A DNA stretch of 64,000 nt, from contig NZ_AYMQ01000049.1 in the NCBI RefSeq assembly GCF_000633355.1, positions 1 through 64,000 on the forward strand, in the 5' to 3' direction. Below are positions 17,841-25,575 of this stretch, in pieces. The notes beneath the pieces are model-generated. The model worked only from the letters and a program-made list of their open reading frames with translations. It did no database searches and was not told the origin of the DNA. Each line of letters starts with the position of its first letter. Position 1 is the first letter of the stretch. The stretch is from Serratia sp. H1w (GTDB lineage: Bacteria > Pseudomonadota > Gammaproteobacteria > Enterobacterales > Enterobacteriaceae). Made by a program: the position numbers and the translations under genes.

Positions 17841-20800
17841 TTACAAGTCCTTGTGCAATATAGCTTCTGACGCGATGATTAACGCGCGCGTCGCCAGACA
17901 AGTCATTTTCGGCTGCGCAATGCCCCGGCGCAAAATCTGCCCGATATCCTGCTTGTCAGAATGGTGCAACGCAGCGCTGCTGAGATAATGTTCCAAGCGG
18001 TTCAAGCTGAGGGCCTGCTGAGCAGCAAACTGCTCCACCGCCAGTTGTTGCACGACTCTGTAGCTATCACTGCAACAAATCCGCCACTCTCTAGCGCTGA
18101 TGCAGTGGGCAATTTGCGCCCAGCGCTGCTCATTAAGATTGAGGTGCTTCCCTCCGCGTTCTTGCGGGAAATAGGGTTCATTCAGTATCGTCAACACGTC
18201 CGCATCGGTGATCTGCTCGCCGGCCTGGTTCAGCCACAGGGTAATGGCTTCCGGCGGCATCAGGTGGTCAGCCAATCGCTGCTGCGCCGGGGTGTTTACG
18301 TCGGCTTCAATCAGAAAATCGTAGCGGAAAAATATTTTCTGCTCATCGCCCATGCCAGGTGTGATGCGCAAAACGGCACTGGCAATGCCGCGCTCTTCAA
18401 AATCCAGCAACCGCAGGATGGCATCATGGAAAGGTTCGCCAAGGCGCGCCGGACGGATTTTGCCCTGGGTAGTATCCGCGCGGTTGTAGCTCAGTGGCCA
18501 GGTTATAGGCGAACTTCCACCAGGTTTGTTTAGATCAAAACCCAGCAGGCAGTGTTTTTGTAAGCGCTGTGGGCTAACTAGGGTGCCCGTCGCCCAGTCC
18601 CCCGGATTAAAGCGATAGCGGAAAGCCGCCAAGATTTCTTCATCCGGGATAAAATCGAAGCGCAACACTTTACCTATCAGATTACGTGCACAGCGGCGGA
18701 ATTCCTCCTCATGTTCATCGATCTCTGCCAGTGCATCGGCGTACTCTCTGGCTTCTATGATATCGACATCGATTTGCAGAAGGACTTCCTGCATTTCGAT
18801 TCTCTGCTTTTCCACTGCCAGGCGGCCGTCTTCACCAGCCAGACGCGCGCTGAGTTGCATCATACTCTCTTCACCCAGTGGGTAAAGATGAGCGCTAAGC
18901 CACTGTAACTCCTCATCAACCAGGTATTGCAGGCTGGCAATCGACTCCTCAAAAACGTCGAAAACCTCGTTAAGGATGACAAGCCACTGGTTTTGCAAAT
19001 CGTCAGCTTCACTCACCAGCGCCATGCTTAGGATGGTGGTCGCATTCTCATTCGCGCAGTAACGGTTCAGTCGCCCAAGGCGCTGTTCCATACGGTTAGG
19101 CGACAATAACAGATCGTAATGTAGTGCAATTTTGCGCCCACCATGCAAATTGACCCCTTCTTCAGCCCGGCGATCACATACCAGGATCTGGCATTTACTT
19201 TCCTTACCAAAGCGCACTTCTTTTTCGGGGTTATGGCGTTGGATTTTGCCAATAAATGGCATCATCAGGTCGGTAAATACCTGGTCGGCTACCCATGGCT
19301 GGTCACAGAACACCACAATATAAGGGAGCTCTTTGGCGTTACTATCCAGAAGTGTTTCCAATACTTCAATTAAGCGCTGACGCTTGCTGTCACGTTCCAT
19401 TTTGCAGCGGTCTACCAGTTCGAGCAGGATATCTTTCTCGCCGTCAAACAACGGATGCTGTAACAGCGCGAGTTGTGATTCGCTGTAGAGGAAGCCCTGT
19501 GCAGCGCTTAGCGACTGCTGCTGTAAACGACAGCTTGCAAGCCGGGCCAGCAATTCCGGCGTAGCAATAGTTGCTTCAAACAGTAACTGATAAATTGCAG
19601 CCAGCGTCGGGTCCTGTGGGTACATTATTACTGCCGATTCGCGCCAGGCGATCATCATGTCGTTGCTGGAGTTCGCCGTGGTATATTTTTTTAGCGACAG
19701 GCCGGACAAACCTGGCATCAGGACGCTGATCCCGGGATTGCTGCGGCGGTTGCGCAACAGACGATGATGCAGACGGTAACGGTTACCGATGTAGTGGCGG
19801 ATTTTATTGATAAGCAAATCGCGCGTCTCAGTCCGCAGCGGTTGCATCATGTCTAGATGGGGAAGCAACTGTGTAGCCATCCCGCCCAGTATTTCATCAT
19901 CAGGAAACAGTCTGGTCAACGCCTCCAGGTTCTCCTCCAATGTCATGTTGTCGTTATCACAGTTGAACGCGTAGAACAGGGAACCTATCTCTTCGCGCTG
20001 CTGGATACGCTGCTGAAATTTCTGCAAGCCTGTGTCAGTTAACGGGTAATTTTTGGAGTCCAGCAGATGCAGCATGGCGAGGAAATTCTTTTCATTTCCG
20101 GTCACGGGCGTCGCCGACAGAAGCAGCAGTTTTTCACTTTGCTGCGCCAGGTGGTTCACGTTGGCGTACTGTTGCTCATGCTCTGCGTCCCATGCCCAGG
20201 CACCGACCTGATGAGCTTCGTCAATCACCAGCATATCGGGGCGGTACGGCAGGGACATCTCCGCACTGAAGGCAGCCATATCAATAATATGGATCGACTT
20301 GTTCAGCAGTTCTTCCAAATGAAAACGTGCGGAAAGTTCCTGCTGCCATTGTCTGTGCAAAACCTTGGGCGCCAAGATCACCACGCAGTGGGTGAACTGA
20401 TTTTCCGTGACATGTTGACGCACGATCAGCCCAGCTTCGATGGTTTTCCCGAGGCCAACTTCATCCGCCAGCAGATAGCGCTGAATGGGGTCAGATAACA
20501 CCCGGCGCGCGACGGCCAACTGGTAGGGTTCAAGTTCAATACTGGACGCCAGAGCAGAGGTGATCCCGGCGCAGGCATTGCGCTGTTTCAGCATTTGATG
20601 CTGATAAGCCAGGCGGGCATCCTGCCAGAAAGGGGTATAGGTAATGCGCTCTGCCAGGAGGGCGGCGGCATCGCTGATGGGCCGATCCCAGCGTACAAAG
20701 ATGTCATTTAAGCTGACGTCTTCCTGCTGCTTATTAGGAAAATGCAGGCGCACCCCTCCCGGGACAACACCAATAACACGCGCAATCTGCCAGTAGGCAA

Positions 20801-21011
20801 GTTCATAGTCGTAGCGATAAGCCAGACTTTCAGCATAGATCTCTGCTTTTTTAAGATATTTTATTTCGACATTTTTATTTATGCCTTCATAATGTACTGG
20901 AGAATCAAAATACTGAATAAGCGCATCATCATGGTTAATGCGAATGAGTCTGCCAGTTCCATAAGGCGAGTAAACAAGATCACCTGCTTCAAGGGGCATG
21001 TATCCATCCAT
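17841..21011 (-). CDS. dpdE: SNF2/RapA-like helicase of the Dpd restriction module
   Basis: The 1056-residue protein has a SWI2/SNF2 core close to the RapA type: Walker A ADEVGLGKT ending near residue 190, DEAH box in MLVIDEAHQVGAW, motif III LLSATPVTG, and motifs V/VI in RRAEEGVNLHGG and RMEQRLGRLNRYC. The N-terminal 110 residues include two small beta-rich segments, RapA-like. The family are double-strand DNA translocases. It is the first gene of the eight-gene restriction operon, behind a 480-base spacer with its own probable promoter. ATG 21011 has no clear Shine-Dalgarno; ATG 20999 with upstream GGATGGA is an alternative start. Confidence 0.87.
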   Translation of the reverse strand: MDGYMPLEAGDLVYSPYGTGRLIRINHDDALIQYFDSPVHYEGINKNVEIKYLKKAEIYAESLAYRYDYELAYWQIARVIGVVPGGVRLHFPNKQQEDVSLNDIFVRWDRPISDAAALLAERITYTPFWQDARLAYQHQMLKQRNACAGITSALASSIELEPYQLAVARRVLSDPIQRYLLADEVGLGKTIEAGLIVRQHVTENQFTHCVVILAPKVLHRQWQQELSARFHLEELLNKSIHIIDMAAFSAEMSLPYRPDMLVIDEAHQVGAWAWDAEHEQQYANVNHLAQQSEKLLLLSATPVTGNEKNFLAMLHLLDSKNYPLTDTGLQKFQQRIQQREEIGSLFYAFNCDNDNMTLEENLEALTRLFPDDEILGGMATQLLPHLDMMQPLRTETRDLLINKIRHYIGNRYRLHHRLLRNRRSNPGISVLMPGLSGLSLKKYTTANSSNDMMIAWRESAVIMYPQDPTLAAIYQLLFEATIATPELLARLASCRLQQQSLSAAQGFLYSESQLALLQHPLFDGEKDILLELVDRCKMERDSKRQRLIEVLETLLDSNAKELPYIVVFCDQPWVADQVFTDLMMPFIGKIQRHNPEKEVRFGKESKCQILVCDRRAEEGVNLHGGRKIALHYDLLLSPNRMEQRLGRLNRYCANENATTILSMALVSEADDLQNQWLVILNEVFDVFEESIASLQYLVDEELQWLSAHLYPLGEESMMQLSARLAGEDGRLAVEKQRIEMQEVLLQIDVDIIEAREYADALAEIDEHEEEFRRCARNLIGKVLRFDFIPDEEILAAFRYRFNPGDWATGTLVSPQRLQKHCLLGFDLNKPGGSSPITWPLSYNRADTTQGKIRPARLGEPFHDAILRLLDFEERGIASAVLRITPGMGDEQKIFFRYDFLIEADVNTPAQQRLADHLMPPEAITLWLNQAGEQITDADVLTILNEPYFPQERGGKHLNLNEQRWAQIAHCISAREWRICCSDSYRVVQQLAVEQFAAQQALSLNRLEHYLSSAALHHSDKQDIGQILRRGIAQPKMTCLATRALIIASEAILHKDL

Positions 21012-21254
21012 AAGTTTTAGCCGTTCGTACAGTATTTTTAATTTATTGAAATTATTGAATTATTTTTATAGTTAAATGCAAAGTATAACATTACTAAATA
21101 CAAAGATAGTGCTGTCCTTACTGATAATTGTCAAGAAAGGTTAATCATTTTTTGTCAAAATTTTGATATAACAAGGGGGGATTTTTATCAAAAGAGGGTT
21201 TGATGGTTTTACTATTTTCGAGAGTAAGCGCACCACAAAAGACGTAGGTTGCTT
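21012..21254. promoter_or_regulatory. AT-rich leader upstream of dpdE
   Basis: This strongly AT-rich stretch (for example TTTATTGAAATTATTGAATT near 21041) carries no gene and precedes the restriction operon. It is the natural place for a promoter separate from the modification module. I cannot pick a single -10/-35 pair with confidence. Confidence 0.4.
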
Positions 21255-21398
21255 TTTATCTCGTGAGACACCTATGATTTCGCAGGCTTTCGACAGGTTG
21301 CTGAGTTCCTCAACCAGATTGAGCAAACATCTTTTGTGTTTGATGACGACATTGCTAGCATGAAAGATGAGAGTTACCTCATGTTTTGTATAAGGATT
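21255..21398 (-). pseudogene. Remnant of an IS481-type transposase N-terminus
   Basis: Read on the minus strand, the frame gives KHEVTLIFHASNVVIKHK followed by LLNLVEELSNLSKACEII and GVSRD, which matches the helix-turn-helix start of IS481-type transposases (typical form LLNLAEELGNVSKACKVMGVSRD). An in-frame stop lies just upstream and the similarity ends after SRD, so only about 48 residues survive. It sits in the spacer between dpdB and dpdE. Confidence 0.7.
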
Positions 21399-21428
21399 CT
21401 ACACCCAAATCAAAACCGGTAACTCTCA
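21368..21428. repeat. 11-bp inverted repeat beside the IS remnant
   Basis: TGAGAGTTACC at 21368-21378 and GGTAACTCTCA at 21418-21428 are perfect inverted copies 39 bases apart. They overlap the 5' edge of the transposase remnant, so they may be an old IS terminus, or a hairpin in the dpdB 3' region. Confidence 0.5.
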
Positions 21429-21491
21429 ACCTTTTATGGACATGTATCAAATCAAGCTGTGGCTAATACACATGAAGGTTCTAGTTTTTTT

Positions 21492-22619
21492 TCAAATTTC
21501 TGCATTCACAATCTTAATATAATTCGTCACCAAATAGTCGGTGACCAAAGATATATCTTTCGAAAGGTTCTGCACTTCATTCCATTTGCGAATGATAGGC
21601 TGCCCGTCGATATCGGTACCCAAGTTCCAGTTGCCACTACTCCATGCGCATAAGGGTTTAATCCGATTCAACTCCGTTACAAAACGGGTGATTGGAGGGA
21701 CATCCGTCCAGTCAGAGTCACCACGATACTCTTGATGCACCTGATCGATTTCGTCCATTAGGCTGCCAAGAGATAAGATACCCACACCATGCAACAGTCG
21801 AGAATTTCGCGGCTTTTTATCCCAGTCGTCGGTAAAAACAATCTCCACTGCTGACCAAAAGTTGTTCAACAGCCTCACCATCTTACCTTCATCGCCAAGG
21901 CCGTTGGCCGGGTCACGGAAGCGGTACAATGCTCCTTCACGCAAGCTGGCATCGATCATCTTGATCATCGAGTTATCGGCGATCACCCCGTCTGGGTTAG
22001 TAGCTGTCTTAATGCGTCCAGCCAGCGCCCCCTCACCGAAGTTCAGTCGCTGTGTAAGTAACGACGGGAACTTACGCAACTGCAGATCCGACGGCAGGCG
22101 TCCGTGGGTATGCGGAGCCAATTCATACAGGAGACTTTTTGAGAGCGGTTTGGTGGAGTTCACCAGCATAAACTGCTCACGTTGCTCTTCGGCATCGTTG
22201 GCGATAAACGCCGATACCGGCATCATAAATGAGTCAATATCCGCATCACGCAATGCTGCAGTACGCTGCTGGCCGTCAACGATAAAACCAGGCTTTTCAT
22301 AGTCAGTATCTTCGGAGAACGGGATCACCAAATGTCCCATATCACCATTGCCAGACAGCGGCTCGAAGCGAACACGCTTATCAAACGCGATAATCACTGG
22401 ATTGGGGATCATCGCATTCACGCTTTCGATATAACGCTGTATCTCACGAATATGGTTACGGACTTCCGGACGTTGATAACCTATCAGACTCTCCTCACCG
22501 CGGCGGATGCGAGAAATTGCCGCGATTTTACTGATCTGCTTACCCTCTATCGCGAGGCTATAAAGTTGCCTCTCCTCTCCCTGCCTGATGCGCAGGGCAG
22601 GAACACGATATTCACTCAT
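21492..22619 (-). CDS. dpdB: DGQHR-domain protein required for DNA base insertion
   Basis: The 375-residue protein has a ParB-like DGQHR motif variant, FIVDGQQRTAAL (DGQQR at 115-119), preceded by the IPNPVIIAFD strand and followed by FMLVNSTKPLS, a layout typical of DGQHR/DndB-like ATPase folds. In the Salmonella Dpd system DpdB works with DpdA to insert preQ0 into DNA and hydrolyses ATP (established for the family, not shown here). The ATG overlaps the dpdA stop (ATGA) with AGAGGAA upstream, so the two are probably made in equal amounts. A degraded IS fragment lies immediately downstream. Confidence 0.9.
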   Translation of the reverse strand: MSEYRVPALRIRQGEERQLYSLAIEGKQISKIAAISRIRRGEESLIGYQRPEVRNHIREIQRYIESVNAMIPNPVIIAFDKRVRFEPLSGNGDMGHLVIPFSEDTDYEKPGFIVDGQQRTAALRDADIDSFMMPVSAFIANDAEEQREQFMLVNSTKPLSKSLLYELAPHTHGRLPSDLQLRKFPSLLTQRLNFGEGALAGRIKTATNPDGVIADNSMIKMIDASLREGALYRFRDPANGLGDEGKMVRLLNNFWSAVEIVFTDDWDKKPRNSRLLHGVGILSLGSLMDEIDQVHQEYRGDSDWTDVPPITRFVTELNRIKPLCAWSSGNWNLGTDIDGQPIIRKWNEVQNLSKDISLVTDYLVTNYIKIVNAEI

Positions 22620-23866
22620 GACAATTCCTCTGAGCGTAGTGATAATGTGCGCTGTAAGCGACTGTACAGCACCTGGATATTATGGAAACCACGACGGCGG
22701 TTACGCTCCGCGCCGCGGAAAATAATGACATTAATACCGATAGCCTTACAGATATTGCATTGACACTGCTTCCACGGGCGATCTCCGAGGGTGCGTTCAT
22801 AATCTGCGCGGATTTTCTCGGATTCTTTCTCACCTGAGTGCAAACGCTCATAGGCCAGAACCGCCTCCAACGTCAGTGTCAACGACATGGCACCTCTATC
22901 ATATTCGAATAAGGCATGCATCGCGTCTTTTTCCAGATGGCGAGCAATATCCTGGTCGATCACTCCAGATTTTATTTTACGGCTTAGGCTTGGATTAGCA
23001 TCAAACTGCGGCACGCGCACAGCTGTGTAAGCGGGCCCATCCAGCGTGTGGTAGTTATTTTTACGGTCTTTAAACGCCTGCTGCAAGGGCGTGGTTGAGT
23101 CGATACTAGTGACACCAAAGCGGATAAAATCAACAAAACTTTCAGGCCGAGCAATGCCAAGCAGGTGCACGCGAGTACCACTTTTCAGCAGGGGCTTGAT
23201 CTCTTCCAGGGTCTCTAGAATCTGCGCCGTTTTTAGCGGTACCATGCCCCCCATGGTGATATTTTCATACCCCATCGCCAGCAATGCTTCCGCGGACTGA
23301 CGGTATGAACTTTTGCTCCACCCATGCGCAACACCGAAAGGCGTAAAGCAACTCTTTTGTGATTTGATCAAAAACTCCTGCGCCAGAGTCAGAGTGATAT
23401 CCTGCCGGCGGCGACACTCCGCCAACACCTCGCCAGTAAAAGGTTCACCCGGTTTTTCATACCCGAAGACGATATGGTCAAGTGAGACACCGTAGTTAAA
23501 TCGAGAGGTTTCGTAAAACCCAATCACTTCTTCCACGCGATAAGGTGGAACATCCTGATTTACATAGGTAAATGCGCCACAATCCCCCATAGTTTCCATA
23601 TTTTCAGGAAGTCGAAAGAAATGCTTCATGCCATTACGAAAATAACGTAAGCGCTGGGCGCGAGTATACTTACTCTCCCCCCCTCCCAGACCGTCCACGA
23701 CGGCCTTTGAAACCAGCATGCCATCATATGGATGTGGAAAAACTTCGTGAGGATAGTGGTCATCACGTTGACGAACGCGGTGCTCATTACGCGTTTCTCG
23801 GACGAAGTCGAAACTGGGATCGATAAAGTCCTGACTATCAGGAAAAAAATATTTTAGCTTCGACAA
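22616..23866 (-). CDS. dpdA: DNA-guanine transglycosylase (TGT-like) that inserts preQ0
   Basis: The protein has 416 residues. It matches the TGT-like DpdA family: candidate catalytic aspartates in METMGDCGAF (Asp95) and GVSLDHIVFG (Asp130), the MGGMVPLKT motif that lines the base pocket in TGTs, and a C-terminal zinc site CQCNIC with His in RRGFHN. DpdA exchanges guanine in DNA for preQ0, the first committed step of the modification. The frame is open to GTG 23893, but TTG 23866 has AGGAG at ideal spacing and starts a natural N-terminus (MSKLKYFFPDS), so I prefer the TTG. A weak start codon on a DNA-modifying enzyme may limit its level. It overlaps dpdB by ATGA. Confidence 0.92.
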   Translation of the reverse strand: MSKLKYFFPDSQDFIDPSFDFVRETRNEHRVRQRDDHYPHEVFPHPYDGMLVSKAVVDGLGGGESKYTRAQRLRYFRNGMKHFFRLPENMETMGDCGAFTYVNQDVPPYRVEEVIGFYETSRFNYGVSLDHIVFGYEKPGEPFTGEVLAECRRRQDITLTLAQEFLIKSQKSCFTPFGVAHGWSKSSYRQSAEALLAMGYENITMGGMVPLKTAQILETLEEIKPLLKSGTRVHLLGIARPESFVDFIRFGVTSIDSTTPLQQAFKDRKNNYHTLDGPAYTAVRVPQFDANPSLSRKIKSGVIDQDIARHLEKDAMHALFEYDRGAMSLTLTLEAVLAYERLHSGEKESEKIRADYERTLGDRPWKQCQCNICKAIGINVIIFRGAERNRRRGFHNIQVLYSRLQRTLSLRSEELS

Positions 23867-23939
23867 CCTACCTCTCCTGCGACACCGGCACACAGCCTCA
23901 AAAAACGCGGGATTTTATCATAAAATGGCAGTTTGAGCA

Positions 23940-24896
23940 TTAAGGATTGCCGCCAGAGATAACCTTAAACAGAGTGCGAAAGCGCTTCTCTTCAAAAGAG
24001 TTTCCCGAGTCACGAAAAGCGCGCAATGCCCTTGTGGCACTGATTTCTGGCTGCTGTCGTATAAGACTAGAAATATACCTACCTACTTCTTCAGGGCTGC
24101 GCCTAGCACCTTTCTTGGCGTCTCGATCCGGCAAGAGTTGAAACTCTTCCGATAGCTCTTGAGAAATAACACTTAAGTCATCTAACTGTTTGATTGTGAA
24201 GTTTTTTACAACGCATTGGGCTAAACTTATATTAAGCATTAACATATTACATCTTAACCATTCTGCAACTCTATTATCACTTTTCAATAGATACTTTTCT
24301 AATCTGCTATTTACTCTTTTCGAGGTTATAATCAATAACTGTTTCCCTGGGTTAGCTAAATACTCTAAACCATTAATCACATCAAGTTCGATAGCATTGA
24401 TATAATCAGGAGAACCACAGATAATAAAGTACTCTTGAGATTTTTCTTTCATTAACTCCGTTATAGATTCCGGATGAGAAGATTTAAAAACCGATTTTTC
24501 GGTAATTGCCTTCCACCATGTTCTATGAAAAGACTTCCCTGTATAATCGTTTGAATACAATGGAATTGATTCTTCCTGACCTGTGGAAAATGTTGCTTTG
24601 TAAGGTACAACTTTATCTCTATAATGTAGAAGTCCAAGACCTGCGGAGAGGACCCATAAATCAACATGATAAGCCTTAAAAATTGCTTTAGCAGTTGTCC
24701 AATGGCCTCCTTTATAAAGGTCTTCAACATAAATTAGTGCTGACTTTGAAAGAGCCTCTTGTAAGGCACTACACCATGAATGAATAAGCACATTCGAAGA
24801 TATCCTACCAGACGAATATTCACTTAAATTCAGCGAATTATTTCTGTCTCCATGCTTACCATTCGTGCATGTCGTTATCAGATTGATGTTGCTCAC
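23940..24896 (-). CDS. dpdC: DpdC-like protein: conversion of preQ0 in DNA to the amide base
   Basis: This 318-residue protein begins INLITTCTNGKHG and contains WVLSAGLGLLHYRDKVVPY, the pair of motifs (a cysteine-bearing first strand, then SAxxGLL with a downstream Tyr) seen in YaaA/DUF6884-like domains. A basic C-terminal 100 residues (RRSPEEVGRYISS) follows. In Salmonella, DpdC acts after DpdA and DpdB, hydrating the nitrile to give 2'-deoxy-7-amido-7-deazaguanosine. I assign DpdC because it sits directly before dpdA-dpdB and has suitable size and domain. Base composition is more AT-rich than the rest of the operon. A 73-base gap separates it from the chosen dpdA start. Confidence 0.75.
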   Translation of the reverse strand: MSNINLITTCTNGKHGDRNNSLNLSEYSSGRISSNVLIHSWCSALQEALSKSALIYVEDLYKGGHWTTAKAIFKAYHVDLWVLSAGLGLLHYRDKVVPYKATFSTGQEESIPLYSNDYTGKSFHRTWWKAITEKSVFKSSHPESITELMKEKSQEYFIICGSPDYINAIELDVINGLEYLANPGKQLLIITSKRVNSRLEKYLLKSDNRVAEWLRCNMLMLNISLAQCVVKNFTIKQLDDLSVISQELSEEFQLLPDRDAKKGARRSPEEVGRYISSLIRQQPEISATRALRAFRDSGNSFEEKRFRTLFKVISGGNP

Positions 24897-24967
24897 AACC
24901 TACCCTCAAAAATTTTTCCCGTAGCAAAGCTACCGCAGAAAAATGGTTGTTGCAAGAACCGAATAAC

Positions 24968-24994
24968 TCATCCCTGAAAAATATTCAGGGATGA
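24968..24994. terminator. 11-bp hairpin between the small ORF and dpdC
   Basis: TCATCCCTGAA and TTCAGGGATGA form a perfect stem with a 5-base loop. No T-run follows on the minus strand, so it may attenuate or process the transcript between the 77-codon gene and dpdC rather than fully terminate it. Confidence 0.45.
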
Positions 24995-24998
24995 TCAA

Positions 24999-25232
24999 TC
25001 AACGAGTAACGTATTCGAAGTACTCATCTTGAGAATTCATGCAGTTATTGTACCTTCGCAATAACCCCTTCTTCTCCAAGGCAAGACAAAAACTCCGACA
25101 CTCTTCAAGAAGCCCAGCAGAATTATCTAAATTTTCATTTGAAATCAAAGATCTAGCCAAAGTGTCATAACTAAACCCACCCGTAGATCGTGACACAATA
25201 CTCATGGCCATTTGTGTATCGAAAGTTTTCAT
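24999..25232 (-). CDS. Small unknown protein at the head of the dpd locus
   Basis: The 77-residue ORF starts at ATG 25232 with a strong GGAGGT seven bases upstream; an upstream in-frame ATG lacks such a site. The sequence (MAMSIVSRSTGGFSYDTLAR, then LLEECRSFCLALEKKGLLRRY, then a short polar tail) has the size and helix pattern of a small winged-helix or helix-turn-helix protein, with G-L-L-R-R at the usual wing position. I do not recognise a family. It is in the same orientation as dpdC, 102 bases upstream, so it could regulate the dpd locus or belong to the integrase end of the island. Confidence 0.6.
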   Translation of the reverse strand: MKTFDTQMAMSIVSRSTGGFSYDTLARSLISNENLDNSAGLLEECRSFCLALEKKGLLRRYNNCMNSQDEYFEYVTR

Positions 25233-25575
25233 AATGCACCTCCGTATGATCGGCATGCTTGATTTATAAAAAAGTATTGAGTTTTATGCAAGAAAGCTCT
25301 TTTATTCTTAGCGCTTCGATTTTTAGCTGATTCCGTATTTACAAGCCACTTAAATAAAATCCCAAGAGCTATCCTTCCCCTAGATTAGCATCCAGGTAAC
25401 CCCTATACCAACGCACTATCAACTTTCGTGCAATCCACAATCTCCGAGCCATCTATCTAAAGCCCAGTTCAAGGCTCGTATCTCATCGAAACCAAACAAA
25501 AAATCTCACGCGAAAACCAACAGCGCCAGCATCACTGCTGGCACTGCCGGTCCCTTTCAGAAAATCCACATCACC
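25233..25575. promoter_or_regulatory. Spacer holding the dpd promoter region and an integrase 3' hairpin
   Basis: These 343 bases hold no convincing gene. The part next to the small ORF is AT-rich and should carry its promoter. At 25525-25542 a perfect 7-bp stem (GCCAGCA and TGCTGGC, loop TCAC) lies 34 bases after the integrase stop, with T-rich DNA further downstream on the minus strand, so it may terminate the integrase transcript. Confidence 0.4.

Noticed and set aside
3176-21011. DISARM or BREX as the identity of the large helicase operon
   Set aside because: No DNA methyltransferase, no BrxL/PglZ-type protein, and a TGT-like DpdA with DGQHR-type DpdB directly upstream; Dpd explains the whole set.
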